Source: Candidatus Ectomicrobium neotermitis
GTDB taxonomy: Bacteria; Elusimicrobiota; Endomicrobiia; Endomicrobiales; Endomicrobiaceae
Length of the DNA: 42,170 nucleotides
Direction: 5' to 3'
Assembly: GCA_031283745.1 (NCBI GenBank)
Contig: JAITBH010000044.1
Location: forward strand, 1 to 42,170
Under the pieces are notes generated by a model. The model saw only the letters and a program-made list of their open reading frames with translations, was not told the origin of the DNA and did not search any database. A program made the position numbers and the translations under genes. This document shows, piece by piece, positions 24,789-33,535 of this stretch (within the stretch, counting starts at the first letter, position 1; every line of letters begins with the position of its first letter).

Positions 24789-25789
24789 TATATCCCCCAA
24801 CGTAATCCCGCAGTATGAACTGGGGCATCCCACAGTTTCAAAATTTCGCTATTAGCTTTCATGATCGTTATGCTAAAGCCCTGCATTTCTAATGAGGTGA
24901 TATAGTTGCCGACCAAACAACGGACTGTTTTGATGCCTAGCTTTTTTGCCGTATCGACTGCGTGATTGAAGAGAATATACAGCTCAAGCAACGGGGTTCC
25001 ACCCATACCGTTTAACATCAAAATTATCTCGTCGCCGTTTTCGAGGGAAATGTCCGACAAAACGGGTTCAAGCATTATCTCCACAAGCTCATTTGCGGGC
25101 TTTATCTTCATTCTCTCCCTGCCCGGCTCGCCGTGTATTCCTACTCCCATCTCAATTTCATCATCGCCTATCTCAAAAATTGGTTTGCCTACTGACGGAA
25201 GGATACAGGAGGTCAAAGCCATGCCCATGCTGCGTCCATTGTCTTTGCAATATTGAGCAAGTTTGACTACATCATCAAGCTTATCGCCCCTTTCTGCGGC
25301 GGCACCGATGATTTTTTCAGTCAAAACAGTTGCACCCACACCCCTGCGGCCGGCAGTATAAAGACTATCTTTGACAGAAACATCGTCATCGATGACTATG
25401 GGCTTTACCTCTATGCCCTCGTCAGCACAAATATCGGCAGCCATCTGGAAATTCATAATGTCGCCTGTATAGTTTTTGACAAGATGGATTACGCCAGCAC
25501 CGCCGTTTACAGCTTTTGTCGCCGCTTCCATTTGATCGGGCGTTGGTGAAGTAAAAACTGCACCGGGACAAGCTGCATCAAGCATTCCAAGCCCTACATA
25601 ACCGCCGTGCATAGGTTCATGACCGCTACCCCCTCCTGAAATGATGGCGACTTTCCCCTTGTTTTTTAAGGTTTTTCTGGCGATGAAATCTGGGTCATAG
25701 TTGACCTTGAGTATATCGCCATGTGCTTTTTCCATGCCTTGTAAAGCTTCGAGAACTGCATTGTTTGGATCGTTAATAAGTTTTTTCAT
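24788..25789 (-). CDS. dhaK: Dihydroxyacetone kinase substrate-binding subunit DhaK
   Basis: A 333-residue subunit that binds dihydroxyacetone covalently and is phosphorylated through DhaL to give DHAP. The substrate-binding His is residue 219 in MGVGIHGEPGRERM; SGGGSGHEPMHGGYVG near 51 and VKNYTGDIMNF, with the catalytic Asp at 110, are present. The ATG follows AAAGGAGA. It is the first gene of a co-oriented run dhaK-dhaL-dhaM-glpK-glpF-glpA. A strong terminator lies just upstream and no promoter fits between it and the start. No glycerol dehydrogenase to supply dihydroxyacetone is in the window. Confidence 0.97.
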   Translation of the reverse strand: MKKLINDPNNAVLEALQGMEKAHGDILKVNYDPDFIARKTLKNKGKVAIISGGGSGHEPMHGGYVGLGMLDAACPGAVFTSPTPDQMEAATKAVNGGAGVIHLVKNYTGDIMNFQMAADICADEGIEVKPIVIDDDVSVKDSLYTAGRRGVGATVLTEKIIGAAAERGDKLDDVVKLAQYCKDNGRSMGMALTSCILPSVGKPIFEIGDDEIEMGVGIHGEPGRERMKIKPANELVEIMLEPVLSDISLENGDEIILMLNGMGGTPLLELYILFNHAVDTAKKLGIKTVRCLVGNYITSLEMQGFSITIMKANSEILKLWDAPVHTAGLRWGI

Positions 25790-25822
25790 GATTTGTCTCC
25801 TTTTTTACCGCTGAGGGTAAAT

Positions 25823-25860
25823 AAAAAAAAATCGGATATTCTTTAGTGAATATCCGATTT
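25823..25860 (-). terminator. Strong intrinsic terminator between the 32-codon gene and dhaK
   Basis: A perfect 13-bp stem (AAATCGGATATTC and complement) with a 6-base loop is followed on the minus strand by an uninterrupted T-run. It begins right after the stop of the small gene and ends about 35 bases before the dhaK start, so it either ends a separate tiny transcript or attenuates the dha-glp operon. Confidence 0.92.
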
Positions 25861-25864
25861 ATGT

Positions 25865-25963
25865 TTACGACTTTGATGTTTTGACCGTCTTTAGTCCGCC
25901 AGATTTCTTTTTGCGTCTATCTAAGACATTGAATTTAAGACAAAGGCACCAACTTCTTCTCAT
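25865..25963 (-). CDS. 32-residue basic peptide, possible leader of the dha-glp operon
   Basis: A small gene not recognised from any family. The ATG follows TTAGGAG at seven bases; the frame encodes 32 residues, starting MRRSWCLCLKF and ending SGGLKTVKTSKS, then TAA. It is strongly basic, with an RRKKK run in the middle and two Cys in a WCLC segment near the start, and has no clear membrane segment. It has a near-consensus promoter about 40 bases upstream and a strong terminator right after its stop, so it looks like a complete transcription unit of about 170 bases. It could be a free small protein, a leader peptide controlling read-through into dhaK, or a by-product of a small RNA gene. The well-formed signals argue that it is expressed. 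Confidence 0.6.
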   Translation of the reverse strand: MRRSWCLCLKFNVLDRRKKKSGGLKTVKTSKS

Positions 25964-26002
25964 GACACAACTCCTAAGGCTTTATTATCGACTGCGTCGG
26001 CG

Positions 26003-26032
26003 ATTATAGTCAAATCCACCAAATAAAGTCAA
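26003..26032 (-). promoter_or_regulatory. Sigma-70-type promoter for the 32-codon gene
   Basis: On the minus strand TTGACT (26032-26027), an 18-base spacer and a perfect TATAAT (26008-26003) are seen, with the ATG of the small gene about 40 bases downstream of -10. It is the only good promoter found ahead of dhaK, so it may also serve the dha-glp genes if the following terminator is read through. Confidence 0.8.
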
Positions 26033-26089
26033 CAACAGAAAAAACGGGCTTTTTGAAGGTTAGATGGGCAGGTTTTAAGGCAATTTGGA

Positions 26090-27559
26090 CTATTTTTTAG
26101 CAAACCAACCAAGTTCGCCAGGGGCTAAGTTGATATTTATCTGCTTAACCTCAGTGTATTCCTCAAGCCCAAAAGTGCCAAGTTCCCTACCGATGCCGCT
26201 TTGCTTATACCCGCCCCAAGGCGCTTGTGCAAAGGTTGGATGATAAGAATTTATCCATGTGATGCCCGCTCTAAAAGCCCTCACAACCCTCATCGCTCTT
26301 GAAATGTCATTTGTAAACACGCCCGCCGCAAGACCGTAATCCGTATTGTTAGCAAGTTCTACCGCCTCAGCCTCTGAGCTAAACTTTTCAACAGCTAACA
26401 CTGGACCAAAAACCTCCTCTTTGACTATACGCATGCTCGGCAGGCAGTCTGCAAAAATCGTCGGTGCGACATAATAGCCTTTAGAAAATTTTCCGCCCTC
26501 AAGACGTTTGCCCCCGCACAAAAGACGAGCTTCCTTTTTGCCTATCTCGATGTATTCCAAAACTTTTTCCATATGCTGTTTGCTTACAAGAGGGCCCATT
26601 TCTGCACCTTTAGTTAAGCCGTTTGCGACTTTAATCTGATTTGCACGTTCCACTAATCTCTTTAAGAACTTCTGATAAATTGTGTCTTGCAATATCAATC
26701 TGCTCCCCGCCGAACATACCTCCCCTTGATTGCAAAAAATCGCAAACAAAGCCCAGTCGACTCCTATTTCTAAATCAACATCGTCAAAAATCACGCAAGG
26801 CGACTTTCCGCCAAGCTCCAAAGAAACATTTTTTATCCGCTCGCTTGCCGCCCGCATAATCTGCCTGCCCGTATCCGTCCCGCCGGTGAGAGAAACCTTG
26901 TCGATGTCAGGATTTTCCGCAATTTCTTGACCCACCTCAGCACCCGAACCAAGCACTAAATTGACCACACCCTTTGGGAAAAGCCCTTCAATTAGCTCAA
27001 AAAGCCGAATAACGCTTAGAGGAGTCACGCTTGCAGGCTTAAAAACGACTGTATTTCCTGCACCCAGACAGGGCGCGAGCTTCCAAGCAGCCATCATAAG
27101 AGGATAATTCCAAGGGACAATCTGCCCGCAAACGCCTATCGGCTCTCTGACGACCATGGCGAAATTGTTTTCATCAGGCACTCCATAAATTTGCCCGGAT
27201 GGTTTATCAAGCAAACCTGCATAATAACGAAAGCACGTAATAGTGTCGGCAACATCTCCGCCGCTGTCCCGCAGGGGCTTGCCATTGTTTGAGGTTTCAA
27301 GGATGGACAGCTCCTCAGAGTGCTGCTCAATAATATCGGCAACTTTGTGGAGGATGGCTGCTCTTTGGGCGACGGAGGTTTTTGACCACTTAACAAAAGC
27401 TCTCTTGGCTGCTTTTGCTGCTGCCCGGACATGCTCTTTTGTTCCATCGCAAACCTGACCGATGACCGTTCCATCTGCGGGGTTTATAATGTCCCGCTTT
27501 TTATCCGTAGATACCCACTTTCCATCAATAAACATACTGCCTGTTTTTTCAATTTTCAT
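26090..27559 (-). CDS. NAD(P)-dependent aldehyde dehydrogenase, betaine-aldehyde-dehydrogenase-like
   Basis: Cytoplasmic oxidoreductase of the ALDH superfamily, 489 residues. Signatures: IVPWNYPLMMAAWKLAP, FKPASVTPLS, VSLTGGTDTGRQI, the catalytic Glu in LELGGKSP, the catalytic Cys in FCNQGEVCSAGSR and EEVFGPVLAVEKF. The start chosen is the ATG seven bases after AAGGAG; a TTG two codons upstream overlaps the ribosome site. The sequence is closest in feel to betaine or gamma-aminobutyraldehyde dehydrogenases, but the substrate cannot be read from it. Given mgsA and the glycerol genes nearby, a three-carbon aldehyde such as lactaldehyde is possible. It is transcribed toward the small gene, and I see no clear terminator after it. 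Confidence 0.88.
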   Translation of the reverse strand: MKIEKTGSMFIDGKWVSTDKKRDIINPADGTVIGQVCDGTKEHVRAAAKAAKRAFVKWSKTSVAQRAAILHKVADIIEQHSEELSILETSNNGKPLRDSGGDVADTITCFRYYAGLLDKPSGQIYGVPDENNFAMVVREPIGVCGQIVPWNYPLMMAAWKLAPCLGAGNTVVFKPASVTPLSVIRLFELIEGLFPKGVVNLVLGSGAEVGQEIAENPDIDKVSLTGGTDTGRQIMRAASERIKNVSLELGGKSPCVIFDDVDLEIGVDWALFAIFCNQGEVCSAGSRLILQDTIYQKFLKRLVERANQIKVANGLTKGAEMGPLVSKQHMEKVLEYIEIGKKEARLLCGGKRLEGGKFSKGYYVAPTIFADCLPSMRIVKEEVFGPVLAVEKFSSEAEAVELANNTDYGLAAGVFTNDISRAMRVVRAFRAGITWINSYHPTFAQAPWGGYKQSGIGRELGTFGLEEYTEVKQININLAPGELGWFAKK

Positions 27560-27581
27560 TGTCAATCTCCTTTTTGCCCAT

Positions 27582-27630
27582 AAAAAAACGGCAAATCGCT
27601 AAAGTTTAATAAGCGTCGTTGCCGTTTTTT
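27582..27630 (-). terminator. Intrinsic terminator between the class A PBP gene and the aldehyde dehydrogenase gene
   Basis: AAAAAACGGCAA pairs with TTGCCGTTTTTT, and CGCT with AGCG inside, followed on the minus strand by T7. It lies about 30 bases after the PBP stop and ends about 25 bases before the aldehyde dehydrogenase start, again leaving no space for a promoter. Confidence 0.82.
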
Positions 27631-27657
27631 ATGGTTATTTGTTGTTTTGTGTAACTA

Positions 27658-29853
27658 TTAGAACCCGCTGGTTTCTATTGTTAGGTCGATATTTTGATAA
27701 GACCGGTTTTTTTCTGGTGCTGAATACTGTTTTGGAACTCCTTTGCCTGCGATAAAAGCCTCACGGTAGGCGCCCGGTGTTCCTCTGAGGGCAAGAAAAC
27801 CCGTCCTTGGGTCTATCTCTGCCCATTCAATTCCTGGGGGAACTTGGAAATCTCTTACGGGGCGGTCTTGTAATAGTGTTTTCATCATTGCAGTCCATAT
27901 TGGGGCTGCGACTGTTCCGCCTGTCGAGCCGGCGCCAAGAGTAATAAGTTGATCGTCATAACCCACCCAAACCCCAGCTACATATTCGGGGGTGTAGCCG
28001 ATAAACCAAGCATCCGTCTCATCATTTGTGGTTCCTGTTTTGCCCGCTGCCGGCCTTGCCAAACCCCGAGCCGCATAACCGCTACCCCTTTCGATAACTG
28101 AACGCAGCATATTTGTCATCACAAAAGCTTCTTGGGGAGTGATGACTTGAGATTTCTGCGGTATATTTTCCTCCACGATATTTCCATTTCTGTCCTCAAT
28201 TTTAGAGATGATATAAGGCTCAGTTTTTATTCCGCCATTTGCAAAAACAGAATAAGCACTCACCATATCCAAAAGAATTACTTCGCTTGCACCCAAAGCT
28301 AAAGACAAGGAATCAATTAAAGGGGTAGAGATGCCGAGATTTTTTGCACTGACAATAACCCTTGAGGGCTTAACATTCCAAATTGTCTCGACTGCCCCGA
28401 TATTTATCGACAGAGCAAGGGCAGTTCTTAGAGTTATTTGACCTCTGAAAACGTTCCCATAATTTGCGGGTGCCCAAGTTTTGTTCGGGTCAACCAAATC
28501 AGCTTCGGGAATGGTTTCTGCAAGAGTTTCAAGATAGGTTATATCGCGTGAGACCAAGTTCCACTTGTATGTAGTTTCGTCATATGAAAACACGATGGGC
28601 TTATCGTTAAGAATGTTTGCGGGAGAATAGCCATTTTGAATTGCGGTGAGATAAACGAAAGGCTTAAAAGATGAGCCGGGCTGACGTTTTGCTTGTGTGG
28701 CACGGTTGAACTGCGTTTCCCTAAAGTCCCTTCCTCCCACCATCGCCCTAATTGAACCATCTTGCGGATCAAGCACGATTATAGCCCCTTGAACTTTCAC
28801 GGGTTCCTCTTTCCTTCTCAGGAAAGCCGACTCCCGTTTTTTGTCAAACTCAGCAAGGGCAGTTGCTAAAGCCTGCTCCGCTGCTTCTTGAGCTTTGATC
28901 TCAATGGTCGTAAAAATCTTAAAGCCCGATGTATAAACTGCGTCTGAGCCGTATTTTGATGAAAGCGAAATTCTTATGTATTCGAGAAAATACCCGCCCA
29001 TAGATGCAGCCTCTGATATGGGTGAACTCTCAGGAATAGCTTCGGCGGCTGCAGCCTTTTCTTGTTCTGCGGTTATGTAACCCTCCTCACGCATTCTCAT
29101 CAAAATCGTATTTCTCCTCGACAAAGCCAGCTTGGGATTTGTGAAAGGATTGTAATTGTTGGGAGAGCGGGCAATGCCGGCAAGCATGGCGCTTTCTGCA
29201 AGATCAATGTCTTCGACATCTTTCCCGAAATATGTTCTTGCCGCAGATTGAACGCCGTAAGCACCTTTGCCCATATATATCTGATTCATATAGAACTGCA
29301 TGATCTCGTTTTTGGAGTAGATTTTTTCAAGCTCGATGGTCAGAAGGGCTTCCTTGATTTTGCGGGTCATGGTTTTTTTGTTGGTCAAAAATATGGAACG
29401 GGAAAGCTGTTGCGTGATAGTTGAGCCGCCCTCAGCTAAACGCCCTGTGAGCAAGATCCTCGTAAACGCCCTGAAAGTCCCTCTCACAGAAACACCCCAG
29501 TGATAAAAAAAGTCATTGTCTTCGATGGCTAAGAAAGCGTTCTTTAAGTTATCTGGGACATCGCTCATCGTTATGACTGAACGTCTTTCCGTAGAGAGAA
29601 CATCGAGGAGTTTATACTCTGGATTACCTGCTTCATCGTATCCAGAAATGCCATAAATTTCGGTGGATTGATTGGGCGAAAAGGTTTCTATTTCTGCCAT
29701 TGAGGGGAGGTCTAAAGCGAAACGTCTTATGAGCAAGCCGCCAGAGACAATGACCATTGGAAGGATTATGCCGAAGAAAATAAATGGAATGGTAAAGAAT
29801 TTTTTGCGGGGCTTTGCTGACCTTATTTCTCTTGAAATATGTTTTTTATTCAT
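27658..29853 (-). CDS. Class A penicillin-binding protein (PBP1A type)
   Basis: Bifunctional peptidoglycan synthase anchored in the inner membrane, 731 residues. One membrane segment lies near 20-45. The GT51 glycosyltransferase domain (about 80-250) shows AIEDNDFFYHWGVS with the catalytic Glu, GGSTITQQLSR and KIKEALLTIELEK. The transpeptidase domain has RQPGSSFKPFVY (SxxK), ALSINIGAV (SxN) and AAGKTGTTNDETDAWF (KTG). Length and domain order match PBP1A, although no clear OB insert is evident. The ATG follows AAGGAAAA, and a good promoter lies 40-70 bases upstream. It follows murG in the division and wall cluster, where murC, murB and ftsQAZ often stand, but is transcribed from its own promoter. 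Confidence 0.95.
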   Translation of the reverse strand: MNKKHISREIRSAKPRKKFFTIPFIFFGIILPMVIVSGGLLIRRFALDLPSMAEIETFSPNQSTEIYGISGYDEAGNPEYKLLDVLSTERRSVITMSDVPDNLKNAFLAIEDNDFFYHWGVSVRGTFRAFTRILLTGRLAEGGSTITQQLSRSIFLTNKKTMTRKIKEALLTIELEKIYSKNEIMQFYMNQIYMGKGAYGVQSAARTYFGKDVEDIDLAESAMLAGIARSPNNYNPFTNPKLALSRRNTILMRMREEGYITAEQEKAAAAEAIPESSPISEAASMGGYFLEYIRISLSSKYGSDAVYTSGFKIFTTIEIKAQEAAEQALATALAEFDKKRESAFLRRKEEPVKVQGAIIVLDPQDGSIRAMVGGRDFRETQFNRATQAKRQPGSSFKPFVYLTAIQNGYSPANILNDKPIVFSYDETTYKWNLVSRDITYLETLAETIPEADLVDPNKTWAPANYGNVFRGQITLRTALALSINIGAVETIWNVKPSRVIVSAKNLGISTPLIDSLSLALGASEVILLDMVSAYSVFANGGIKTEPYIISKIEDRNGNIVEENIPQKSQVITPQEAFVMTNMLRSVIERGSGYAARGLARPAAGKTGTTNDETDAWFIGYTPEYVAGVWVGYDDQLITLGAGSTGGTVAAPIWTAMMKTLLQDRPVRDFQVPPGIEWAEIDPRTGFLALRGTPGAYREAFIAGKGVPKQYSAPEKNRSYQNIDLTIETSGF

Positions 29854-29890
29854 TGTTTTTTCCTTGTTGTTTTATGAGGTTATGTGTCGA

Positions 29891-29919
29891 ATTATAGTCT
29901 ATGGACTGTTTGTTGTAAA
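29891..29919 (-). promoter_or_regulatory. Sigma-70-type promoter for the class A PBP gene
   Basis: On the minus strand TTTACA (29919-29914), a 17-base spacer and TATAAT (29896-29891) lie in the murG-PBP gap, about 40 bases before the ATG. This is a near-consensus promoter and suggests that the PBP is expressed independently of the mur genes. Confidence 0.8.
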
Positions 29920-29956
29920 GGTAAATTTTATCTCCAAAATGATGATTTTTTAGTCT

Positions 29957-31027
29957 TTAATTTTTGAGGCTGGCGATGTATTTAACGATCTTATCCTGAG
30001 CAAAAATTCCGTCATCAAGGGGCTTTGAGGGTCTGCGGGCAGAGGATTTTAGTTTCTCTAAAACACTCAAAAGCTTATCTGCTGTCAAATCTCTTTCTTC
30101 GATAACTTCGGCAAAACCCTCTTCCTTAATTTCTTGAGCATTTAGAAATTGATGATTGCCTGCAGCATAAGGAAAAGGAATAAAAATTGCGGGCTTATTT
30201 AATGTTTTTATCTCAAAAATTGTCCCCGCCCCGGCCCTGCAAACAATGATGTCTGCTGCGGCATATGCCTCATAAATGTTGTGCAGATAATTTTTGACGA
30301 CATAAAAATCTTTGCCCGAACTTTTGGCGGCAATATCTTGATAGCCGTCTTTGCCTGTAATGTGTATGGCTTGAACTTTTTGACGGGCTGCAAACTGCAC
30401 TACTACCTCAAAAGCGATGTCATTTATTTTTGCTGCTCCAAGGCTTCCGCCGAAAATTAAAACCGTGAGGACATCTTCTTTTAGACCTAAGTTTTGGCAG
30501 GCTGATTTTTTGTCGACGGAAAATATATTTTTCCTCAAAGGAAAGCCGACGAAAAGACATTCCTTCTTAAAAAAGTTCTGGCTCCTTGCAAAGCTGATAA
30601 AGGTTTTGTCGACGATATGGTTTAACAAAACATTGGCTTTACCCGGAACAATGTTTTGCTCGTGAATAAAAGTTTTCTTTGAAAAAACCTTAGCAGCCAA
30701 AATCGCAGGGACTTCGATATAGCCCCCAGTTCCAAAGACAAAAGCGGGCTTTAGCTTGTGAATGTAAAAACAGGATTTCAAAAAAGCCAAAAAGAAATTA
30801 AAGACAAAAACAATGAACTTAAAAGAAAGTTTGCGGGGCATTCCTCTCATCGAAAAAGGGATAAATTCAAAGCCGCTGTTTTGAACAATCTTTATGGCAA
30901 CCTCATTTTTGCTTGTCCACAAAATTGGGTGATAGCCTTTTTCTTTAAGCACCTCAGCTATTGTTATGCCCGGATAAATATGCCCGCCGGTTCCGCTGAT
31001 AGCAATGATCACAATCGCACCTTTCAT
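29957..31027 (-). CDS. murG: UDP-GlcNAc transferase MurG
   Basis: Transfers N-acetylglucosamine from UDP-GlcNAc to lipid I, giving lipid II on the inner face of the membrane. It has 356 residues. The acceptor-side loop is ISGTGGHIYPGITIAE (the common GGTGGH has Ser in place of the first Gly), the second glycine loop is IFGGSLGAAKIND, and the donor site is CRAGAGTIFEI and PFPYAAGNHQ. The ATG overlaps the ftsW stop (ATGA). It is the last gene of the rsmH-to-murG run; murC, murB, ddl and ftsQAZ do not follow. Confidence 0.97.
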   Translation of the reverse strand: MKGAIVIIAISGTGGHIYPGITIAEVLKEKGYHPILWTSKNEVAIKIVQNSGFEFIPFSMRGMPRKLSFKFIVFVFNFFLAFLKSCFYIHKLKPAFVFGTGGYIEVPAILAAKVFSKKTFIHEQNIVPGKANVLLNHIVDKTFISFARSQNFFKKECLFVGFPLRKNIFSVDKKSACQNLGLKEDVLTVLIFGGSLGAAKINDIAFEVVVQFAARQKVQAIHITGKDGYQDIAAKSSGKDFYVVKNYLHNIYEAYAAADIIVCRAGAGTIFEIKTLNKPAIFIPFPYAAGNHQFLNAQEIKEEGFAEVIEERDLTADKLLSVLEKLKSSARRPSKPLDDGIFAQDKIVKYIASLKN

Positions 31028-32166
31028 CGATTAACCCCTTTTGCTTTTGCATATTGCGAAAGGTTTACCAAAATTCCTGCAGCAGCCATATTCATCAATA
31101 AAGATGTTCCGCCCGCCGAGATAAATGGAAGCGCTAGCCCTTTTGTCGGCAAGATTCCTAAAGAGACACCGATGTTCATCATTGCACCTAAGGTCATGAC
31201 GAGGGTGATGCCGAGAGCTAAATACTTGGCAAAAACATCGGGAGAGTTTTGGCTTATCTTTATGCCTTTAGCAAAGATGAAAGCAAAAGCCCCAATGACA
31301 AAAATCGCCCCGATGAAGCCAAATTCCTCACCGATTATCGGGTAGATAAAATCTGAGTGAGCCTCGGGCAGATACATAAGTTTCATATCGCTGTTTCCCA
31401 GCCCTTTGCCAAAAAACGGGCCGCCTGAACCTAAAGCGTAGAGAGACAATTTCAGTTGATAAACCATTCTGTCTGAACTCACGAGAACGGAATCGAGATC
31501 AAAAATACCTTTGAAGTAGCTGACAATTCTGCCGACCCTGTAGTTTTTGCGAAAAATTTCTAAAGCGACGACCACAAAAATTAGAGAAAAAATTGTGATG
31601 AGTTCTGCTTTGCTGATTTTGATGTTGGTGCAAAAAAGCATCAGCCCGCAGATAAGAATTATCAAGACATTGCTTCCAAAGTCTGGCTCTAAAGCAATTG
31701 CTACAACGATGGGGGTTATGTAAACCCCGACTGCAATTATGGACTTTAACATCGACAGCTGGTTTTCTTTTCTGGCAATGAAATCTGCCATCAAAAACAC
31801 CATCGCTAACTTCGCAAATTCCGATGGCTGAACAGCAAATGCCCCCAGATCAAACCAACGTTTTACTCCGCTCCATACTGGACCAACCAGCAAGACAATC
31901 AAGAGAGCCGCAAGAATTGCACAGTAAAAAACTTTCGAGTATCGCTGATAGAAAGAATAAGGAATCTTAAAGGCTGTGAAATACATCGCCCCCGTGCCTG
32001 CGATAGTCCAGATAATCTGTTTTGAGAAAAACCAAAAATTGTTGTCACGTTTTATGCCCGCCATTATGTAGCTTGACGACAAAACCATCAAAAGGCCAAA
32101 CAAAACCAAAGCCGCAAATATCACCATCAAAGGTATGTCGTATTTTTTGAAGTCAGTCTTTGCCAT
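31024..32166 (-). CDS. ftsW: Cell-division peptidoglycan polymerase FtsW (SEDS family)
   Basis: Multi-pass inner-membrane glycosyltransferase of 380 residues with about ten membrane segments. The family features FGLLMVLSSSYI in the first segment, the conserved KRWFDLGAFAVQPSEFAKLAMV, and the last loop GLPLPFIS-type ILPTKGLALPFISAGGTSLL are all present. It works with FtsI, encoded upstream in the same run. The start ATG is three bases after the murD stop, behind a weak ribosome site (GAGAGC). RodA is the alternative name, but its place inside the dcw order supports FtsW. Confidence 0.96.
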   Translation of the reverse strand: MAKTDFKKYDIPLMVIFAALVLFGLLMVLSSSYIMAGIKRDNNFWFFSKQIIWTIAGTGAMYFTAFKIPYSFYQRYSKVFYCAILAALLIVLLVGPVWSGVKRWFDLGAFAVQPSEFAKLAMVFLMADFIARKENQLSMLKSIIAVGVYITPIVVAIALEPDFGSNVLIILICGLMLFCTNIKISKAELITIFSLIFVVVALEIFRKNYRVGRIVSYFKGIFDLDSVLVSSDRMVYQLKLSLYALGSGGPFFGKGLGNSDMKLMYLPEAHSDFIYPIIGEEFGFIGAIFVIGAFAFIFAKGIKISQNSPDVFAKYLALGITLVMTLGAMMNIGVSLGILPTKGLALPFISAGGTSLLMNMAAAGILVNLSQYAKAKGVNR

Positions 32167-32168
32167 AT

Positions 32169-33533
32169 CTACAAGCTCTCCACAGTATTTCTAAACATAT
32201 CGCCTCTTTCCTCAAAATTCTTGAACTGATCCCACGAAGCACAGGCAGGAGATAACAAAACAATGTCCCCTTTGCGTGCTAAAGTGAAAGCTTTCTTTGC
32301 AGCATTATCGACGGTGCCGCAGTCATAAAACTTCGCCGCTCCGGCAAGGTCTCTTTTTATCAGCGGTGCAGCTTCTCCGACAAGCAAAATTCCTTTGACT
32401 TTTGCCTTGATTAAATTTGCAAGAGATGTATACGGAATTTTTTTGTCCTGCCCGCCCATTATCAACCAAATGTTTCCGTCAAAAGCGTTTAAGGCAACCC
32501 TTGTGGAATCTATATTTGTGGCTTTTGAATCATTGTAATAAGCGGCACCGTTTAAGCTCTTTATAAATTCAATTCTGTGCCTGACGCCTTTATAAGCAGA
32601 GATTGTTTTGACGATGTTTTTTGCAGCAACTCCGAGACAAAATGCCGCCGCTGATGCCGCAAGGATATTTTCAATGTTGTGCCAGCCCGCTATTTTTATT
32701 TTCGGCTTGATGGACAATGTTTTTGAGGGCGTTTGGAAAACTATCTGCCCGCCATTAGCTTCGTCATAAAACACGATTGCGTTTTTTGTCCCCTTCTTTA
32801 ATAGGAGTGCTGAGGGCTTTGGGGCGAAAGGTTTTTTTGAAAAGAAAATTTTAGAGGCTTTGGCTGTCTTTGAGATTTTCATTATTTCTTTGTCATCGAA
32901 ATTTAAGACAGCAAAGTCTGCAGATGTTTGGTTAGCAAAAACAATTTTCTTTGCTTTCACATAATTATTCATAGAGCCGTGATGATCGATGTGATCTTTT
33001 GAGATGTTTAGGGCAACTGAGATGAAAGGTTTGAGATTTGGAGTGTCCTCAAGCTGATAACTTGAGGTTTCTAAAACGATGATTGTTTTTGGTGAGGTTT
33101 TGAGGGATTTATCTGAGAGAGGAAAGCCGATATTGCCGCAAACGATAGTGTCTTTATGGAAGGATTTGATGATCTTAAAAAGTAAGTCTGTCGTCGTGGT
33201 TTTACCGTTTGTGCCTGTTAGGGCAACTAACTTTGAATACTCAGAGTGGTCAAGGGCAAAACGCAATTCGCTGACAACTTTTATTTTTTTTGCGAGGGCT
33301 TTTTTGATTATCGGAACGGTGCGGTGTATGCCGGGACTCTTTACGATCACTTGGACATCTAAAACTTTGTCGCTATGGGTGCCAAATTCTGTTTCTACTT
33401 TCTTGTTGAGATTTTTGATTGCCCGCTCTTTTTCCGAGTCGCTTGCAAAAACTTTATAGCCGAGTTTTACCCCAAGGTTTGCCGCAGCAACTCCACTTTT
33501 ACCAAGCCCTAAAACTGTCAATTTTTTTTCCAC
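32169..33533 (-). CDS. murD: UDP-N-acetylmuramoylalanine-D-glutamate ligase
   Basis: Cytoplasmic ATP-dependent ligase adding D-glutamate to UDP-MurNAc-L-Ala. It has 454 residues with the three Mur domains. The N-terminal LGLGKSGVAAANLG binds the UDP part, the ATP loop is ALTGTNGKTTTTDLL near 105, and VALNISKDHIDHHGSM and YNDSKATNIDSTRVAL are MurD signatures. The start is GTG, chosen because GAGGTAACA precedes it and the N terminus fits; it comes right after the mraY stop. Confidence 0.97.
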   Translation of the reverse strand: MEKKLTVLGLGKSGVAAANLGVKLGYKVFASDSEKERAIKNLNKKVETEFGTHSDKVLDVQVIVKSPGIHRTVPIIKKALAKKIKVVSELRFALDHSEYSKLVALTGTNGKTTTTDLLFKIIKSFHKDTIVCGNIGFPLSDKSLKTSPKTIIVLETSSYQLEDTPNLKPFISVALNISKDHIDHHGSMNNYVKAKKIVFANQTSADFAVLNFDDKEIMKISKTAKASKIFFSKKPFAPKPSALLLKKGTKNAIVFYDEANGGQIVFQTPSKTLSIKPKIKIAGWHNIENILAASAAAFCLGVAAKNIVKTISAYKGVRHRIEFIKSLNGAAYYNDSKATNIDSTRVALNAFDGNIWLIMGGQDKKIPYTSLANLIKAKVKGILLVGEAAPLIKRDLAGAAKFYDCGTVDNAAKKAFTLARKGDIVLLSPACASWDQFKNFEERGDMFRNTVESL

Positions 33534-33535
33534 TG

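Noticed and set aside
13918..25789. Search for a transferred island in the sugar and glycerol block
   Set aside because: No integrase, transposase, flanking repeats or tRNA junction are seen, and base use looks like the neighbouring mur genes.
30758..31345. Rightward open frame of 195 codons across murG and ftsW
   Set aside because: It runs antisense over two genes with clear motifs and has no recognisable protein pattern.
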